The notes beneath the pieces were generated by a model. The model saw nothing but the letters and a program-made list of their open reading frames with translations. It did not search any database and was not told the DNA's origin. Shown here piece after piece: positions 28,271 to 41,485 of a DNA stretch of 64,000 nucleotides. Location of the stretch: contig CM022672.1 in the NCBI GenBank assembly GCA_012295275.1, forward strand, positions 20,393,394-20,457,393, written 5' to 3'. Numbering within the stretch: the stretch's first letter is position 1; each line of letters begins with the position of its first letter. Made by a program: the position numbers and the translations under genes. This stretch comes from Chrysomallon squamiferum (lineage: Eukaryota > Mollusca > Gastropoda > Neomphalida > Peltospiridae).

Positions 28271-30120
28271 AATATGTATGTGTTTGTATATGTATATGTA
28301 TGTCTGTATGTACAATATGTGTATGTATGTTTCTATGTATGTATGTATGTTTGTTTGTACGGAAGTACACATTACATTACTTTCGTTGTTTCATAGATTC
28401 TGAGAGTCTCCTGTTGTAAATACTTTTTTCCCCTCTTTATATATTTTATTTTTATTTTTTAATAAATGAATAAATAATAAATAAATAAGTAAATAAAATA
28501 GATATTTATTTTATGTCAACGTACGTGCCATTCGTAAATAATCACTGCAAGACCACCAGCTGCTGCAGATCCGGACATTCCTACGAAAAAATGACTACCA
28601 AAATTTGTTGCAAATACAGAAGCACCGATCTGAAAAAAAAAATAAAAAAATAAAAAAATAAAACAGTGATAACAACGACAGAATTTAACATTATCATTTT
28701 GTGAGGATGTCCTTATTATTATTATTATTATTATTAATATCAGATACAGCCCCAGCCTTCCCTTTAAAAAAATAACATATTAGCAACTTAATTTAAAACC
28801 TATAAAACAATTTTAACATCGATCTATGGAAACATTGAAGATTTTTTAAATTTATTTATTTTTTTTTTTTTTGTTTTACATATGCAGCAAACCATATGAT
28901 TCTGCGAGATGAATTATTGAAATCATCTCATTACAATCTTCTCACACTGTGTGTGTGTATGTATGTATGTATGTATGTATGTATGTATGTATGTATGTAT
29001 GTATGTATGTATGTATGTATCTTTAAGACCATTTGATCACATTCCAAGAATGATATATAGAGGTGTTTCCATATAATGTAAAACCATATATTTTTAATCA
29101 AAGTATGAGATCTGATTATTAACTTACCGGGATCCACCACATGTCTCGTCCAGCCATGAAATATCCTTTTACACTTCCAGTGTTTGTCGTACATGATGAC
29201 TACAAATAAAAGCATTTAAACAACATAAAGATAAAAATAAACTAGCCGCTTCATAAATAAAACTCTGTCAAAAAGACAAATACACTTTGTAATATGAAAC
29301 TTCTGAATTTGAACATTTCATGTCTCTGAATTTCATTGAATAATAGGTCAGATAAAGGTAAAACTCAGTAATGGTTGCAGTAATAATGATATTGATAATG
29401 ATGGTGGTAATAATGATTGTGATAACGATGATGATGATAACATGTTAGTATTTATAATGGTCTTCTTGATATTACGAATGATAAAATACTAGTAATGCTT
29501 GTAAATATTCATACATAAAACGTATATTCATGGATACGTATGAATGTATGTATATATAATTTTTGTATGTATGTGTTTATGTATGCATATGTGTATGTAT
29601 GTATGTATGTATGTGTGTATGTATGTATGTATGTATATATATGTGTGTGTGTGTTTGTATGAGTTGTATATGTATATATAATTGCATTAATCTTAGTTTG
29701 GTCTAAAAATATGGATATATATATATATCTTTCGTACATACATAATTACTGATACATAGACATATGCACATACATACATAGTTCACATGTACACTTTCAA
29801 AAGCAGAGCTCAGTTTTCTTGAAAGACGTCTTTCTTGTCAAAAGGTCGTTCGTTGCGGGTCACTTAGCATAATAAACACACCTGAGCATAGCTGTGCGTA
29901 AGCTAAGTTAATAAACAAGCGCACTCTAGCCAGTACATATAGAGTTGTTTAAAAAATATGTACTCATGTGTGTGTGTGTGTGTGTGTATGTGTGTGTTTG
30001 TGTATGATTATATATAAGTATAATTATAGTATATATAATACTTACCCATAATCCAACAGCTAGCACAAGAACAAAGTAACCAAGAATAACCATCAAGTCG
30101 CCAATGTGCAGTTCAGCCAT
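23513..30120 (-). CDS. SLC5/SGLT-family sodium-solute cotransporter, complete (14 exons, 644 aa)
   Basis: Plasma-membrane sodium-driven symporter of the SGLT/SMIT group. Exons: 30120-30046, 29199-29128, 28629-28525, 28155-28096, 27781-27677, 27430-27325, 27051-26971, 26539-26195, 25758-25651, 25315-25165, 24939-24771, 24567-24352, 24132-24000, 23721-23513. Diagnostic motifs: [78 protein letters not shown] (Na+-site helix), PGMIGR, and a C-terminal last TM segment after an acidic linker. Two N-glycosylation sequons (N222, N228) lie in an extracellular loop. Start: AAACCATGG context with an in-frame TAG 9 nt upstream. The last intron fits a GC-AG boundary (24000|GCACGT to CAG|23721). Equivalents of two SGLT1 sugar-contact residues differ (Phe63 for His83, Ala266 for Tyr290), so the substrate cannot be named. 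SGLT4/SLC5A9-like is the nearest guess. Confidence 0.95.
23805..23894. repeat. (AG)n microsatellite, 90 bp
   Basis: Pure dinucleotide tract inside the last SLC5 intron; (CT)n on the sense strand. Confidence 0.95.
24693..24765. repeat. (AG)n microsatellite starting at intron position +6
   Basis: On the SLC5 sense strand the intron begins GTACGTCTCTCT, so the (CT)n tract directly continues the 5' splice site of the intron after exon 24939-24771. The intron is only 203 bp. Confidence 0.95.
25079..25161. repeat. (AG)n microsatellite starting at intron position +4/+5
   Basis: On the SLC5 sense strand the intron after exon 25315-25165 begins GTATCTCTCT, so the tract begins within the donor site. 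Intron length is 225 bp. Confidence 0.95.
28221..28360. repeat. (TG)n followed by degenerate (TATG)n
   Basis: Simple-sequence block in the SLC5 intron between exons 28629-28525 and 28155-28096. Confidence 0.9.
28950..29022. repeat. (TGTA)n microsatellite
   Basis: Long tetranucleotide tract in the second SLC5 intron. Confidence 0.9.
29521..29690. repeat. Degenerate (GTAT)n/(GTGT)n tract
   Basis: Interrupted tetranucleotide repeats in the first SLC5 intron. A (GT)n tract at 29964-29990 lies near the donor of exon 1. Confidence 0.8.
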
Positions 30121-30571
30121 GGTTTTCTATCAAGCAGGTTTGGAGACAGGTGAAGTATATAGAAACACCTTCATCAATATATTAATGAGAAAGTTCTGCG
30201 CATGTCGTTTCAGTCATTGTTCAAGTACTTAGCATGTAATGACATGATGCGTTGTGATGGTAGAGGTTAAACAACTGAAACAAACAAAACTGTTTAAAAA
30301 GAAGTGTCAACAACAGTTAGTCTTATCTTGGTAAGATAAATTATAAAGCAGTTTAGCCAAAAACTTTTAGGCAGTTTTATCAGAAACTATACGATTCCCA
30401 GTATTTGCATTCCTCAGCGTTAAATTACCTCTTGGGTCAACCGTCACCTAGCGAGCTTTCGTCTTCACTCAGTTAGATTAAAGCTTCAGGTGTGTTGGCT
30501 GTTAGAAATGAGGGTCCAGATGGGTGGTTTTATCTTTCAAGAGCATACATTTTAAAGGTTTTAAAACATTA
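30121..30571 (-). promoter_or_regulatory. 5' flank of the SLC5 gene up to the duplication boundary
   Basis: About 450 bp between the SLC5 ATG and the left end of the tandem duplication. It must hold part or all of the promoter and 5' UTR unless a distant first exon exists. No clear TATA box. No exon is predicted. Confidence 0.4.
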
Positions 30572-31343
30572 AAGTAGAATATATTAACATAAAACAGTTA
30601 TTAATATTGTTTCTCCAAGCTAAGAATAAAAATATAGTCTTCAAAAAAAACAAGTTAGGAACTCTAATAGGTAGTTACAGTTCTAAGATATAGGATATGC
30701 ATTTTTTTTTTTTAATTATATATTTTTTTTTATATTTGTATGTGCTAGACATTGATTCAGTCGAAGAGGCATTCAGCGTACAAGTCTCCAAATGGCCATT
30801 TATGGAGTCTTTTCCATCCACTAATGATATAAAACGTCAACTTTCAAATTCCACTTCTAACACCATTCTTCCTTCAAGATTTTCGTTGATCATAAAAATC
30901 TACCAGGTTTTAATATTTATGCAATTATAATTATCATATAAACTTTTCCCACAGCTAATATATCTTACAGTTTTGGCTACTGTATATATTCCTGTAACAG
31001 TTCCCCTAATTTTTTGACGACTATAAATTAATCAAATGAATAAAATTATAAATCGCCATTATTCCATTAACCCAGTTATTGAGTGAGTAGTAAAACTAAT
31101 GTGATGATCAGAACAAGCTGTTTTAATATTTACCCAATTAATTCGCTATTATCATTTATAACCGTTCCTCAACAGCTAATATACCTTACAGTTTTTACAA
31201 TTGTAAATTACTGAAAGAGCTCACCGAGATTTCTAAATAGCTGTGTAAATGAGTACACTTGTAAATGTCCGTTCATCCATCCATCCATCCATGACTGAAT
31301 GAGTATGAAAACTAATGTGACAATCAAAACAAGCTGTTGTAAA

Positions 31344-31626
<283 letters not shown>

Positions 31627-31683
31627 ATGTGTGTGTATATATATATATATATTATAATAATATATTCGACGCACTCAGTTAGA

Positions 31684-31737
31684 ATGATTGTATTTTGGTA
31701 TAAATACACGCATGTATTTATACCAACATACAATCAT
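31684..31737. repeat. Hairpin, unit 1 copy
   Basis: 24-nt arms (31684-31707 and 31714-31737) around the 6-nt loop ACGCAT, with a single mismatch. Unit 2 carries the perfect version at 39021-39074. Confidence 0.85.
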
Positions 31738-32459
31738 GCTTAGTTTTATACAAGCATAATTATATACACCCATCCACATACACGAATATATAACACGTAT
31801 ATATGCACACATCGTTGCAAATATATAAACAGGTGTGGCACAATTAATATTTAGGGAAAAAATAAAATAAAAATGACAAAGAACAAAAATGTTTAGTCTT
31901 CTTCACACGACTCGGTTGAGACGCGTAAAGGTGAAAGGTCACAGGGGTAATTACCGTTTCAAAATTACAGCTGAGAGAAATGTATAAACTGATGGTTGAT
32001 AATGCGGTGACGTGGTTATACATACTTAGTACGTTGCAGTTTGAATTTTAATTATGGGAACATTCGTCTTAATGTGCCACGCTCATGGTTAATGTAAACT
32101 GCAAAATCATCGTGTGTCTGTATTTACAAATAACACAGAGACACATAGTGCAGAGTATAATAATAATAATAACATTATTATAAAAAGTGTTCTGTCCTTG
32201 TAATAATAATAATAATAATAATCATAACAACAACAACAACAATAAAAAACTAAAATTATAACAATAGCACTGGTAGTAATAACAGTAACAAGAACAACAT
32301 CACCACCAACAATAATAATAATGTTACGTATAGATTATTTGTAATCCTCAATAATTAATAATAATATATAATTATAACTGTAATGGTAATGTAATCTAAA
32401 ATATTAAAATATCACATGTTAAGGTATCATACACTGTCGTATTTTATGTTCATCTATAA

Positions 32460-32962
32460 CAGAGGTGGGCAAACTACGACCCGCGACATTATTTTATCTG
32501 GCCCGTCAGGAATTTTCACGAACAATAAACCTATAACATTTTAAAATTTGTAGTCTTCATTTCACCGGTTTTTTCTCCTGCGATACTTAATTTGTACCAC
32601 CAGGTGGCGCACTGAAACTAGACTGGGACCTTTCTTCGCCGCCGGCCATTACGAGATGGCAATTACGATTGGCACATTCAAACCGTCACGTGAAGCTCCA
32701 TCGAAAAACAATCGAAAAACAATCGAAACTGTGATTGAAACTACGTATCGAAACGGGGCGTGTCGGTGTATATATCCACCATATTCTCTGTTTGTATGTA
32801 ACAATACATTTGTTGATTAAAAAACCGAAAAAAGAAATAGATTTCATTTTGTATTTTTTATGCTTTATGGTCGTTCCTTTTCCTCCTCATAATGGTGTGG
32901 CCCACTTGTCAGTTTCAAAAACTCAATGTAAGCCCTTGAGCCAATACATTTTCCCACCCCTG
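32460..32962. mobile_element. Non-autonomous hAT-type DNA transposon (MITE), unit 1 copy
   Basis: Flanked by an exact 8-bp target-site duplication, ATCTATAA (32452-32459 and 32963-32970), the hallmark length of hAT elements. It starts CAGAGGTGGGCAAACTACGA and the reverse complement of its end starts CAGGGGTGGGAAAA, so the terminal inverted repeats are short and imperfect. The 503-bp body has no transposase ORF. CpG-bearing and less AT-rich than its surroundings. Confidence 0.85.
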
Positions 32963-33289
32963 ATCTATAACATAAACATACTATTATTGTTATATACACA
33001 CACACAAACACACACACACACACACACACATGCATATACAAACATACATAAAATATATACACAGTTTTGTGGTGTCGTTATGTTTTGTATTGGGCTGTCT
33101 TGTGTTATGTAATGTGTTGAGTAATCAAATTTTATCTTATCTAAAAGCTGATACGAATTTTAATATGAAATAATGTACTCGATGGTTAGTACAATACACA
33201 TACTGTTTCGAGGTTAGCTACGATAACTCGTGAAAAAACAACTGTGTAAGTATTATTCTGTTAATATGCCTCTGGGAACGACACTTACT

Positions 33290-33934
33290 GTTAATAAATA
33301 AATAAATAAATAAATAAGTAGGTAAGTAAGTAAGTAAATAAATAAATAAATACGGGTACGAAACTATAAAAGCTATAAAAGCTATGTATGTATGTATGTA
33401 TGTATGTAATAACAATATATCTATATCTATCTATATATATATCTATATCTATCTATCTATATATATATATCTATATATATATATACACACAGAGACATTC
33501 ACACACACACACCTATACACATATATATATACACACACACGTACACAAACATATACATATGCATGTCTTATAGTTGGAGGTATGTTTAAAGAAATAAGCA
33601 ATTAAAATAATAAATATATATAATATAATTAATTCAAAAATAACTGAATAAAATGTAAAAAAAAAACCCTCAAAAACAAAAGAGATAAATCAATAAAAAA
33701 AAAAAAAAAAATGAACGAATGGATCGTGTAATAATATTCTGGTTTTCTGTAGGCAACATTTATTTTAACGCACTATAAAATAGAGAGAGACAAAACAACA
33801 CAACACTGCGTTACAGTTAATAATGTATTGTTAATAAATCAATAAATCAATAAATCAATCATTAAATAAATAGGGGAACAAAACTTAAAAAAACTATACA
33901 TGTATGTATGTATGTATGTAAAAATAACAATAAC

Positions 33935-33986
<52 letters not shown>

Positions 33987-34076
33987 TATATATAATATAC
34001 ACACACATATATACATATACCCATACACACACATATACACATACACATATATATATACACAAGCATGTTTTATGGA
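33290..34076. repeat. Simple-repeat cluster in unit 1: (AAAT)n, (GTAT)n, (ATCT)n, (AC)n, (AAT)n
   Basis: Mixed microsatellites with short unique spacers and no coding signal. A similar pair of GTAT/AAT tracts with related flanks occurs twice (about 33384 and 33900), hinting at an older internal duplication that is also present in unit 2. Confidence 0.8.
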
Positions 34077-34186
34077 TGGAGGATTGTTTAAAGAAATAAT
34101 CAGTTAAAATAATAAATATATAAAAATATAATTAAAGAAAAATAAATGAATGAAATATAAGCAAACGAAAGAGATAAGTCAGTTAA

Positions 34187-34224
<38 letters not shown>

Positions 34225-34659
34225 GAGCGTGTAATAATATTCTCTTCCTCTGTAGGCCACAGTTTAAACATTTGTTTTAACTCGCTATGAAACAGAAAGA
34301 AACAAAACAACACAACTCTGCCTTGTTGTAAATAATTTATTTAAGCATTAATGTGTCTGTGAAACAAAATCATCACAATATATTAACTTTTAAAAATCAC
34401 AGAAAGGTTTAAAAAAAGTATAATTAAATAAGACGGGATAATTATATATAAGAATGAAAAGCGTACCAAACCCAAATGTAAATATATCTGTAAACACTTA
34501 ACATAGTGTTATATATAGTAAACATTTTAGGACAAGCATGTGTATCTGAAGTATAAATGAATATTAAAGAACGATCCATATGAAAATAAGATTAAGAAGA
34601 AGAAGAAGAAATTCATATACGATGTTTCCAAAGACCCCAGTGAATAAAGTGAATAATAA

Positions 34660-34745
34660 TAATAGTAGTAGCAGTAGTAGTAATAGTAGTAGTAGCAGTA
34701 GCAGTAGTAGTAAGAGTAATAGTAGTAGTAGTAGTAGTAGTAATA
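34660..34745. repeat. (AGT)n microsatellite, unit 1
   Basis: Interrupted trinucleotide tract downstream of the duplicated terminal exons. The unit 2 counterpart (42172-42316) is longer. Confidence 0.9.
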
Positions 34746-35445
34746 ATATAATAATACTATTAATAACAGTAACAATAATAATAGTAATAACAATAACAAA
34801 AAATAATAACAACATATAAATAAATAACCTGAAAAAATAATATTAAAACCCCCCAAAATAATAACAGTAATAATATTTGTTTAAATAGTATGAAAGAACA
34901 AATAAAAATCACAAATGATGTCTTATCTTTGATATCTACAAATGAAATTATGGAAAATTATCATTTAAATCATAAATATTACTCAAACAGGCATAATAGT
35001 TATATATATTAAAAGCCGCAACCCTCTCAGAATCTTTAAGACCTTTGAATTAACTGTTAAAATAATCATCGAGTGAAAAGCTAGCGTCAGTTTCATAACA
35101 TCTGTTTATGATGCTTCAGGTAAAATGTTTCAAGTAATCTATATTAATATCTATATCGAGTGTCAAATGTTGGAATCCGGTACGTGATTGTGTTAATTGC
35201 GGACAACAAGGCTTGCTAAAGACTGGGTATTGCAGAGAGTGCTGTTACAGAAACAGTAAGTCTCCCCGCGGATTCTGTGACAGCCAGATGTAGGAAACGG
35301 TGTTGGATTCCAATAGATGTCAGAGCAATCCCTGAAAATATCTGAAAAATAGAAATACAATCATGATGATCTGAAATAGCAGTGACTCGAAAATGAATCA
35401 AAAATGTAACTTTCTTTAAAGTGATAAGGATTTATGTTCTTTCAG

Positions 35446-35446
<1 letters not shown>

Positions 35447-35511
<65 letters not shown>
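35447..35511. repeat. (AC)n microsatellite, unit 1
   Basis: In the intron inside the duplicated Ly6 domain. Confidence 0.95.
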
Positions 35512-35512
<1 letters not shown>

Positions 35513-36031
35513 GCATACCTGTACATTATGAACGTGTTAAATCGAGACTAAGTATTACGTGTTAAGCAGATGTTCGTAAACGTACTTACCTCCTTTGTTC
35601 CACTTGTTTGTTTTCGACACGCAGGGCCCTCTGCACTCAACTGTCGCAACATAGTAAGTCTTCAAGTGACCGTTTATTGGACACTGGTCATTCTGGTATG
35701 TAGGGTTACACGAGTAACACTTAATGCGGCCATTAGTTCCTAACGAAAAAGAAAATGCTTCTGTCACAAACAGGACAAAATACAAGTCAACGAATCAACA
35801 GCAGCAACAGCAACAATAATAACAACAAAGCAGAAGACAAAAACAGACTTAAATACTATAACAGTATATTAAAAGAGGTTTAATAACAGGGAATAAATTC
35901 AGGGAAATATTAAAATGTATCATTTCTGCTACTTCAAATAACATGGTGTTTGCTGTTAACTGTAAGTGATTCTTAGCTGCTAAAAGATAACAATAGCTCG
36001 AGAATGGCAACTTTGAGTTTCCCCCCTACAT

Positions 36032-36033
<2 letters not shown>

Positions 36034-36080
<47 letters not shown>

Positions 36081-36102
36081 TGATGATGATGATGATGATG
36101 AT
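36034..36102. repeat. (AAT)n/(ATG)n microsatellite, unit 1
   Basis: Intronic tract between duplicated exons 13' and 14'; expanded in unit 2 (43624-43723). Confidence 0.9.
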
Positions 36103-37101
36103 AAGAAGAAAAATTTAAAAAGAAAGTAAAAGGAAATATGGAAACTTTTACAGTATTTAAACACTCTATTTGTCTGTCTACCTGTATGTCTGTTTGTCTC
36201 GCGCATTATATACACCTATTCAAAATTTTACCTGGTGTACTTGATGTTGACGGTGTTGTTGTTGTTTCTGAAGTAGTTGATGTGGTCTCTGAAGTTGTAG
36301 TGTCTGCTGTCGTTGTGTGATTTGTGACATTTGGCGTTTCTTCATGATTTTTGCATGCTGTTAGTAGTATTCTGTCATAGTAGGTTCTAAGAACATCGGC
36401 AGCACCGGGTTCACAGACGCTGTCCACGTAGTTCACCATACACTTTTCTATATTAGTTACTGCTCTATAGTAACAACAACAACAACAACAATAATTATTT
36501 AATATGAACTATAAATTTTGCTACAGGTATCGAAAAGGCATTTATTCGAAAAGCTTGGGACTGGAGATGATCCGGATTTCAGAATTTGTCTGATTTCTGG
36601 ATTCTGATTAAATCTGTATTAAAAATTTATTAAAACAACAACAACAACAATAACAACAATAACAACAACAACAACAACACAGAAAATGAGAGTAAACTGA
36701 AACAATAATAACTTATCGTGATAGAATCACATGTACACAGCAAAAACTCTCTCTTGAACTGAGGTCACGGAAACTGTTCACGCCTAATTCAAAAGTAGCC
36801 AGTTTGAGTGCTAAGACTGATACGACCATTTATTGCTGCTACTACTTCTACTACCACTGCTGTTACTACAACTACCAATCATACCATTAACCTCCATCTT
36901 CCTATCATCATCATACTTACTTGCAGATGTCTCTGAACAGACTTGCAGATTCTATTAAACATGTCTTGAACTGTGACATCACACTAGGCATTTGCCAACA
37001 CTTGGCGTATTTCAAAATATCTGTATTAAAAAAATAATAATGACATATTGTAATACTGTGGTCTGTCTGTACTGGATGTGTGTTCCCACCAATAATTTTA
37101 C

Positions 37102-37588
<487 letters not shown>

Positions 37589-38381
37589 AAACATGATATT
37601 GGTATCCATTTTCTTTTTCTTTTTTAACGCTTTACTTACCACGGTAACCTATGTAACAGATGTAGGTAAAAGCATTTAGGTATGTAGTGTGAGATTCAAG
37701 ATCAGTACAGTGGAATATATTAACATAAAACAGTTATTAATATTGTTTCTCCAAGCGAAGAATAAAAATATAGTCTTCAAAAAAAACAAGTTAGGAACTC
37801 TAATAGGTAGTTACAGTTCTAAGATATAGGATATGCATTTTTGTTTTTTTAATTATATTTTTTATTTTATATTTGTATGTGCTAGACATTGATTCAGTCG
37901 AAGAGGCATTCAGCGTACAAGTCTCCAAATGGCCATTTATGGAGTCTTTTCCATCCACTAATGATATAAAACGTCAACTTTCAAATTCCACTTCTAACAC
38001 CATTCTTCCTTCAAGATTTTCGTTGATCATAAAAATCTACCAGGTTTTAATATTTATGCAATTATAACTATCATATAAACTTTTCCCACAGCTAATATAT
38101 CTTACAGTTTTGGCTACTGTATATATTCCTGTAACAGTTCCCCTAATTTTTTGACGACTATAAATTAATCAAATGAATAAAATTCGCTATTGTCATTTAT
38201 AACCGTTCCTCAACAGCTAATATACCTTACAGTTTTTACAATTGTAAATTACTGAAAGAGCTCACCGAGATTTCTAAATAGCTGTGTAAATGAGTACACT
38301 TGTAAATGTCCGTTCATCCATCCATCATTCCATGATTGAATGAGTATGAAAACTAATGTGACAATCAAAACAAGCTGTTGT

Positions 38382-38850
<469 letters not shown>

Positions 38851-38958
38851 ATGGTTATGTGTATATATATATTATAATAATATATTCGACGCACTCAGTT
38901 AGAATGATTGTATTTTGGTATAAATACACGCATGTATCTCTCTCTCTCTGTATATGGT

Positions 38959-38995
<37 letters not shown>

Positions 38996-39020
38996 AATAT
39001 ATTCGACGCACTCAGTTAGA

Positions 39021-39074
39021 ATGATTGTATTTTGGTATAAATACACGCATGTATTTATACCAAAATACAATCAT
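39021..39074. repeat. Perfect 24-bp-stem hairpin
   Basis: Left arm 39021-39044 begins ATGATTGTATTTTGG; right arm 39051-39074 is its exact reverse complement; the loop is ACGCAT. A broken half (left arm plus loop) also precedes it at about 38902-38937, ending in (TC)n. Confidence 0.9.
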
Positions 39075-39535
39075 GCTTAGTTTTATACAAGCATAATTAT
39101 ATACACCCATCGACATACACGAATATATAACACGTATATATGCACACATCGTTGCAAATATATAAACAGGTGTGGCACAATTAATATTTAGGGAAAAAAT
39201 AAAATAAAAATGACAAAGAACAAAATTGTTTAGTCTTCTTCACACGACTCGGTTTAGACGCGTAAAGGTGAAAGGTCACAGGGGTAATTACCGTTTCAAA
39301 ATTACAGCTGAGAGAAATGTATAAACTGATGGTTGATAATGCGGTGACGTGGTTATACATACTTAGTACGTTGCAGTTTGAATTTTAATTATGGGAACAT
39401 TCGTCTTAACGTGCCACGCTCATGGTTAATGTACACTGTAAAATCATCGTGTGTCTGTATTTACAAATAACACAGAGACACATAGTGCAGAATATAATAA
39501 TAATAATAACATTATTATAAAAAGTGTTCTGTCCT

Positions 39536-39536
39536 T

Positions 39537-39594
<58 letters not shown>

Positions 39595-39664
39595 AAAAAG
39601 TGTTCTGTCCTTGTAATAATAATAACAATAACAACAACAACAACAACAACAACAACACAACAAC
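39536..39664. repeat. (AAT)n and (AAC)n tracts, unit 2
   Basis: Two (AAT)n arrays separated by a repeat of AAAAAGTGTTCTGTCCTTGT. Unit 1 has a single shorter array at 32200-32242. Confidence 0.85.
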
Positions 39665-39883
39665 AATAAAAAACTAAAATTATAACAATAGCACTGGTAG
39701 TAATAACAGTAACAAGAACAACATCACCACCAACAATAATAATAATGTTACGTATAGATTATTTGTAATCCTCAATAATTAATAATAATATATAATTATA
39801 ACTGTAATGGTAATGTAATCTAAAATATTAAAATATCACATGTTAAGGTATCATACACTGTCGTATTTTATGTTCATCTATAA

Positions 39884-40355
39884 CAGAGGTGGGCAAACTA
39901 CGACCCGCGACATTATTTTATCTGGCCCGTCAGGAATTTTCACGAACAATAAACCTATAACATTTTAAAATTTGTAGTCTTCATTTCACCGGTTTTTTCT
40001 CCTGCGATACTTAATTTGTACCACCAGGTGGCGCACTGAAACTAGACTGGGACCTTTCTTCGCCGCCGGCCATTACGAGATGGCAATTACGATTGGCACA
40101 TTCAAACCGTCACGTGAAGCACCATCGAAAAACAATCGAAAAAAAATCGAAACTGTGATTGAAACTACGTTTCGAAACGGGGCGTGTCGGTGTATTTATA
40201 TATCCACCACATTCTCTGTTTGTATGTAACAATATATTTGTTGATTTAAAAAACCGAAAAAAGAAATAGATTTCATTTTGTATTTTTTATGCTTTATGGT
40301 CGTTCCTTTTCCTCCTCATAATGGTGTGGCCCACTTGTCAGTTTTTCCACCCCTG
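39884..40355. mobile_element. Non-autonomous hAT-type MITE, unit 2 copy
   Basis: Same element and same 8-bp flank ATCTATAA (39876-39883, 40356-40363) as the unit 1 copy, so it was copied with the segment rather than inserted independently. It is 31 bp shorter, chiefly through a deletion near its right end. Confidence 0.85.
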
Positions 40356-40444
40356 ATCTATAATATAAACATACTATTATTGTTATATTGTGTTATGTTT
40401 TTTTTATGACTGGGTTGTGTTATGTTTGGTTGTTTTCTTATTTC

Positions 40445-40521
<77 letters not shown>
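40445..40521. repeat. (AC)n microsatellite, unit 2
   Basis: Much longer than the unit 1 tract near 32997-33030, and flanked on the left by short extra sequence not present there. Confidence 0.9.
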
Positions 40522-40522
<1 letters not shown>

Positions 40523-40927
40523 CATATACAAACATACATAAAATATATACACAGTTTTGTGGTGTCGTTATGTTTTGTATTGGGCTGTTATGTAATGTGT
40601 TGAGTAATCAAAGTTTATCTTATCTAAAAGCTGATACGAATTTTAATATGAAATAATGTACTCGATGGTTAGTACATATTATGAAATCTCTACACATACT
40701 GTTTCGAGGTTAGCTACGATAACTCGTGAAAAAACAACTGTGTAAGTATTATTTTGTTAATATGCCTCTGGGAACGACACTTACTGTTAATAAATAAATA
40801 AATAAATAAGTAGGTAAGTAAGTAAGTAAATAAATAAATAAATACGGGTACGAAACTATAAAAGCTATAAAAGCTATGTATGTATGTATGTATGTATGTA
40901 ATAACAATATATCTATATCTGTCTATA

Positions 40928-40974
<47 letters not shown>

Positions 40975-41184
40975 ATATACACACAGAGACATTCACACAC
41001 ACACATATATACACATATATATATACACACACACGTACACAAACATATACATATGCATGTCTTATAGTTGGAGGTATGTTTAAAGAAATAAGCAATTAAA
41101 ATAATAAATATATATAATATAATTAATTCAAAAATAACTGAATAAAATGTTAAAAAAACCCTCAAAAACAAAAGAGATAAATCA

Positions 41185-41217
<33 letters not shown>

Positions 41218-41445
41218 AACGAACGGATCGTGTAATAATATTCTGGTTTTCTGTAGGCAACATTTATTTTAACGCACTATAAAATAGAGAGAGACAAAAC
41301 AACACAACACTGCGTTACAGTTAATAATGTATTGTTAATAAATCAATAAATCAATAAATCAATCATTAAATAAATAGGGGAACAAAACTTTAAAAAAACT
41401 ATACATGTATGTATGTATGTATGTAAAAATAACAATAACAATAAC

Positions 41446-41485
<40 letters not shown>

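Larger units (their letters stand above)
35193..37020 (-). pseudogene. Duplicated 3'-terminal exon cassette of the secreted cysteine-domain/Ly6 gene (exons 12'-15')
   Basis: Four intact exons: 37020-36921, 36464-36232, 35739-35590 and 35341-35193 (stop TAA). They encode one six-cysteine domain, a Thr-rich linker and the Ly6-like domain. All splice sites and the stop codon are kept. Upstream only the 3' part of exon 11 remains (37705-37640), cut by the duplication breakpoint and without an acceptor, so there is no start codon or own promoter. Against the full gene, the Ly6 exon has a 12-bp in-frame deletion (SGYY) and the linker exon is 21 bp longer; the other two exons look the same. It could be a dead fragment, or an alternative terminal cassette used by read-through splicing, because it enters in phase 1 like exon 12. 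Confidence 0.85.

Noticed and set aside
30697-30930. ORF with LDIDSVEEAFSVQVSKWPF, repeated at 37873-38067
   Set aside because: The repetition is explained by the 7-kb duplication. No start context, splice partner or known domain; possibly a relic exon but not supported.
32735-33112. 125-codon ORF over the hAT-like element
   Set aside because: Overlaps the MITE right end and an (AC)n tract; no transposase motif.
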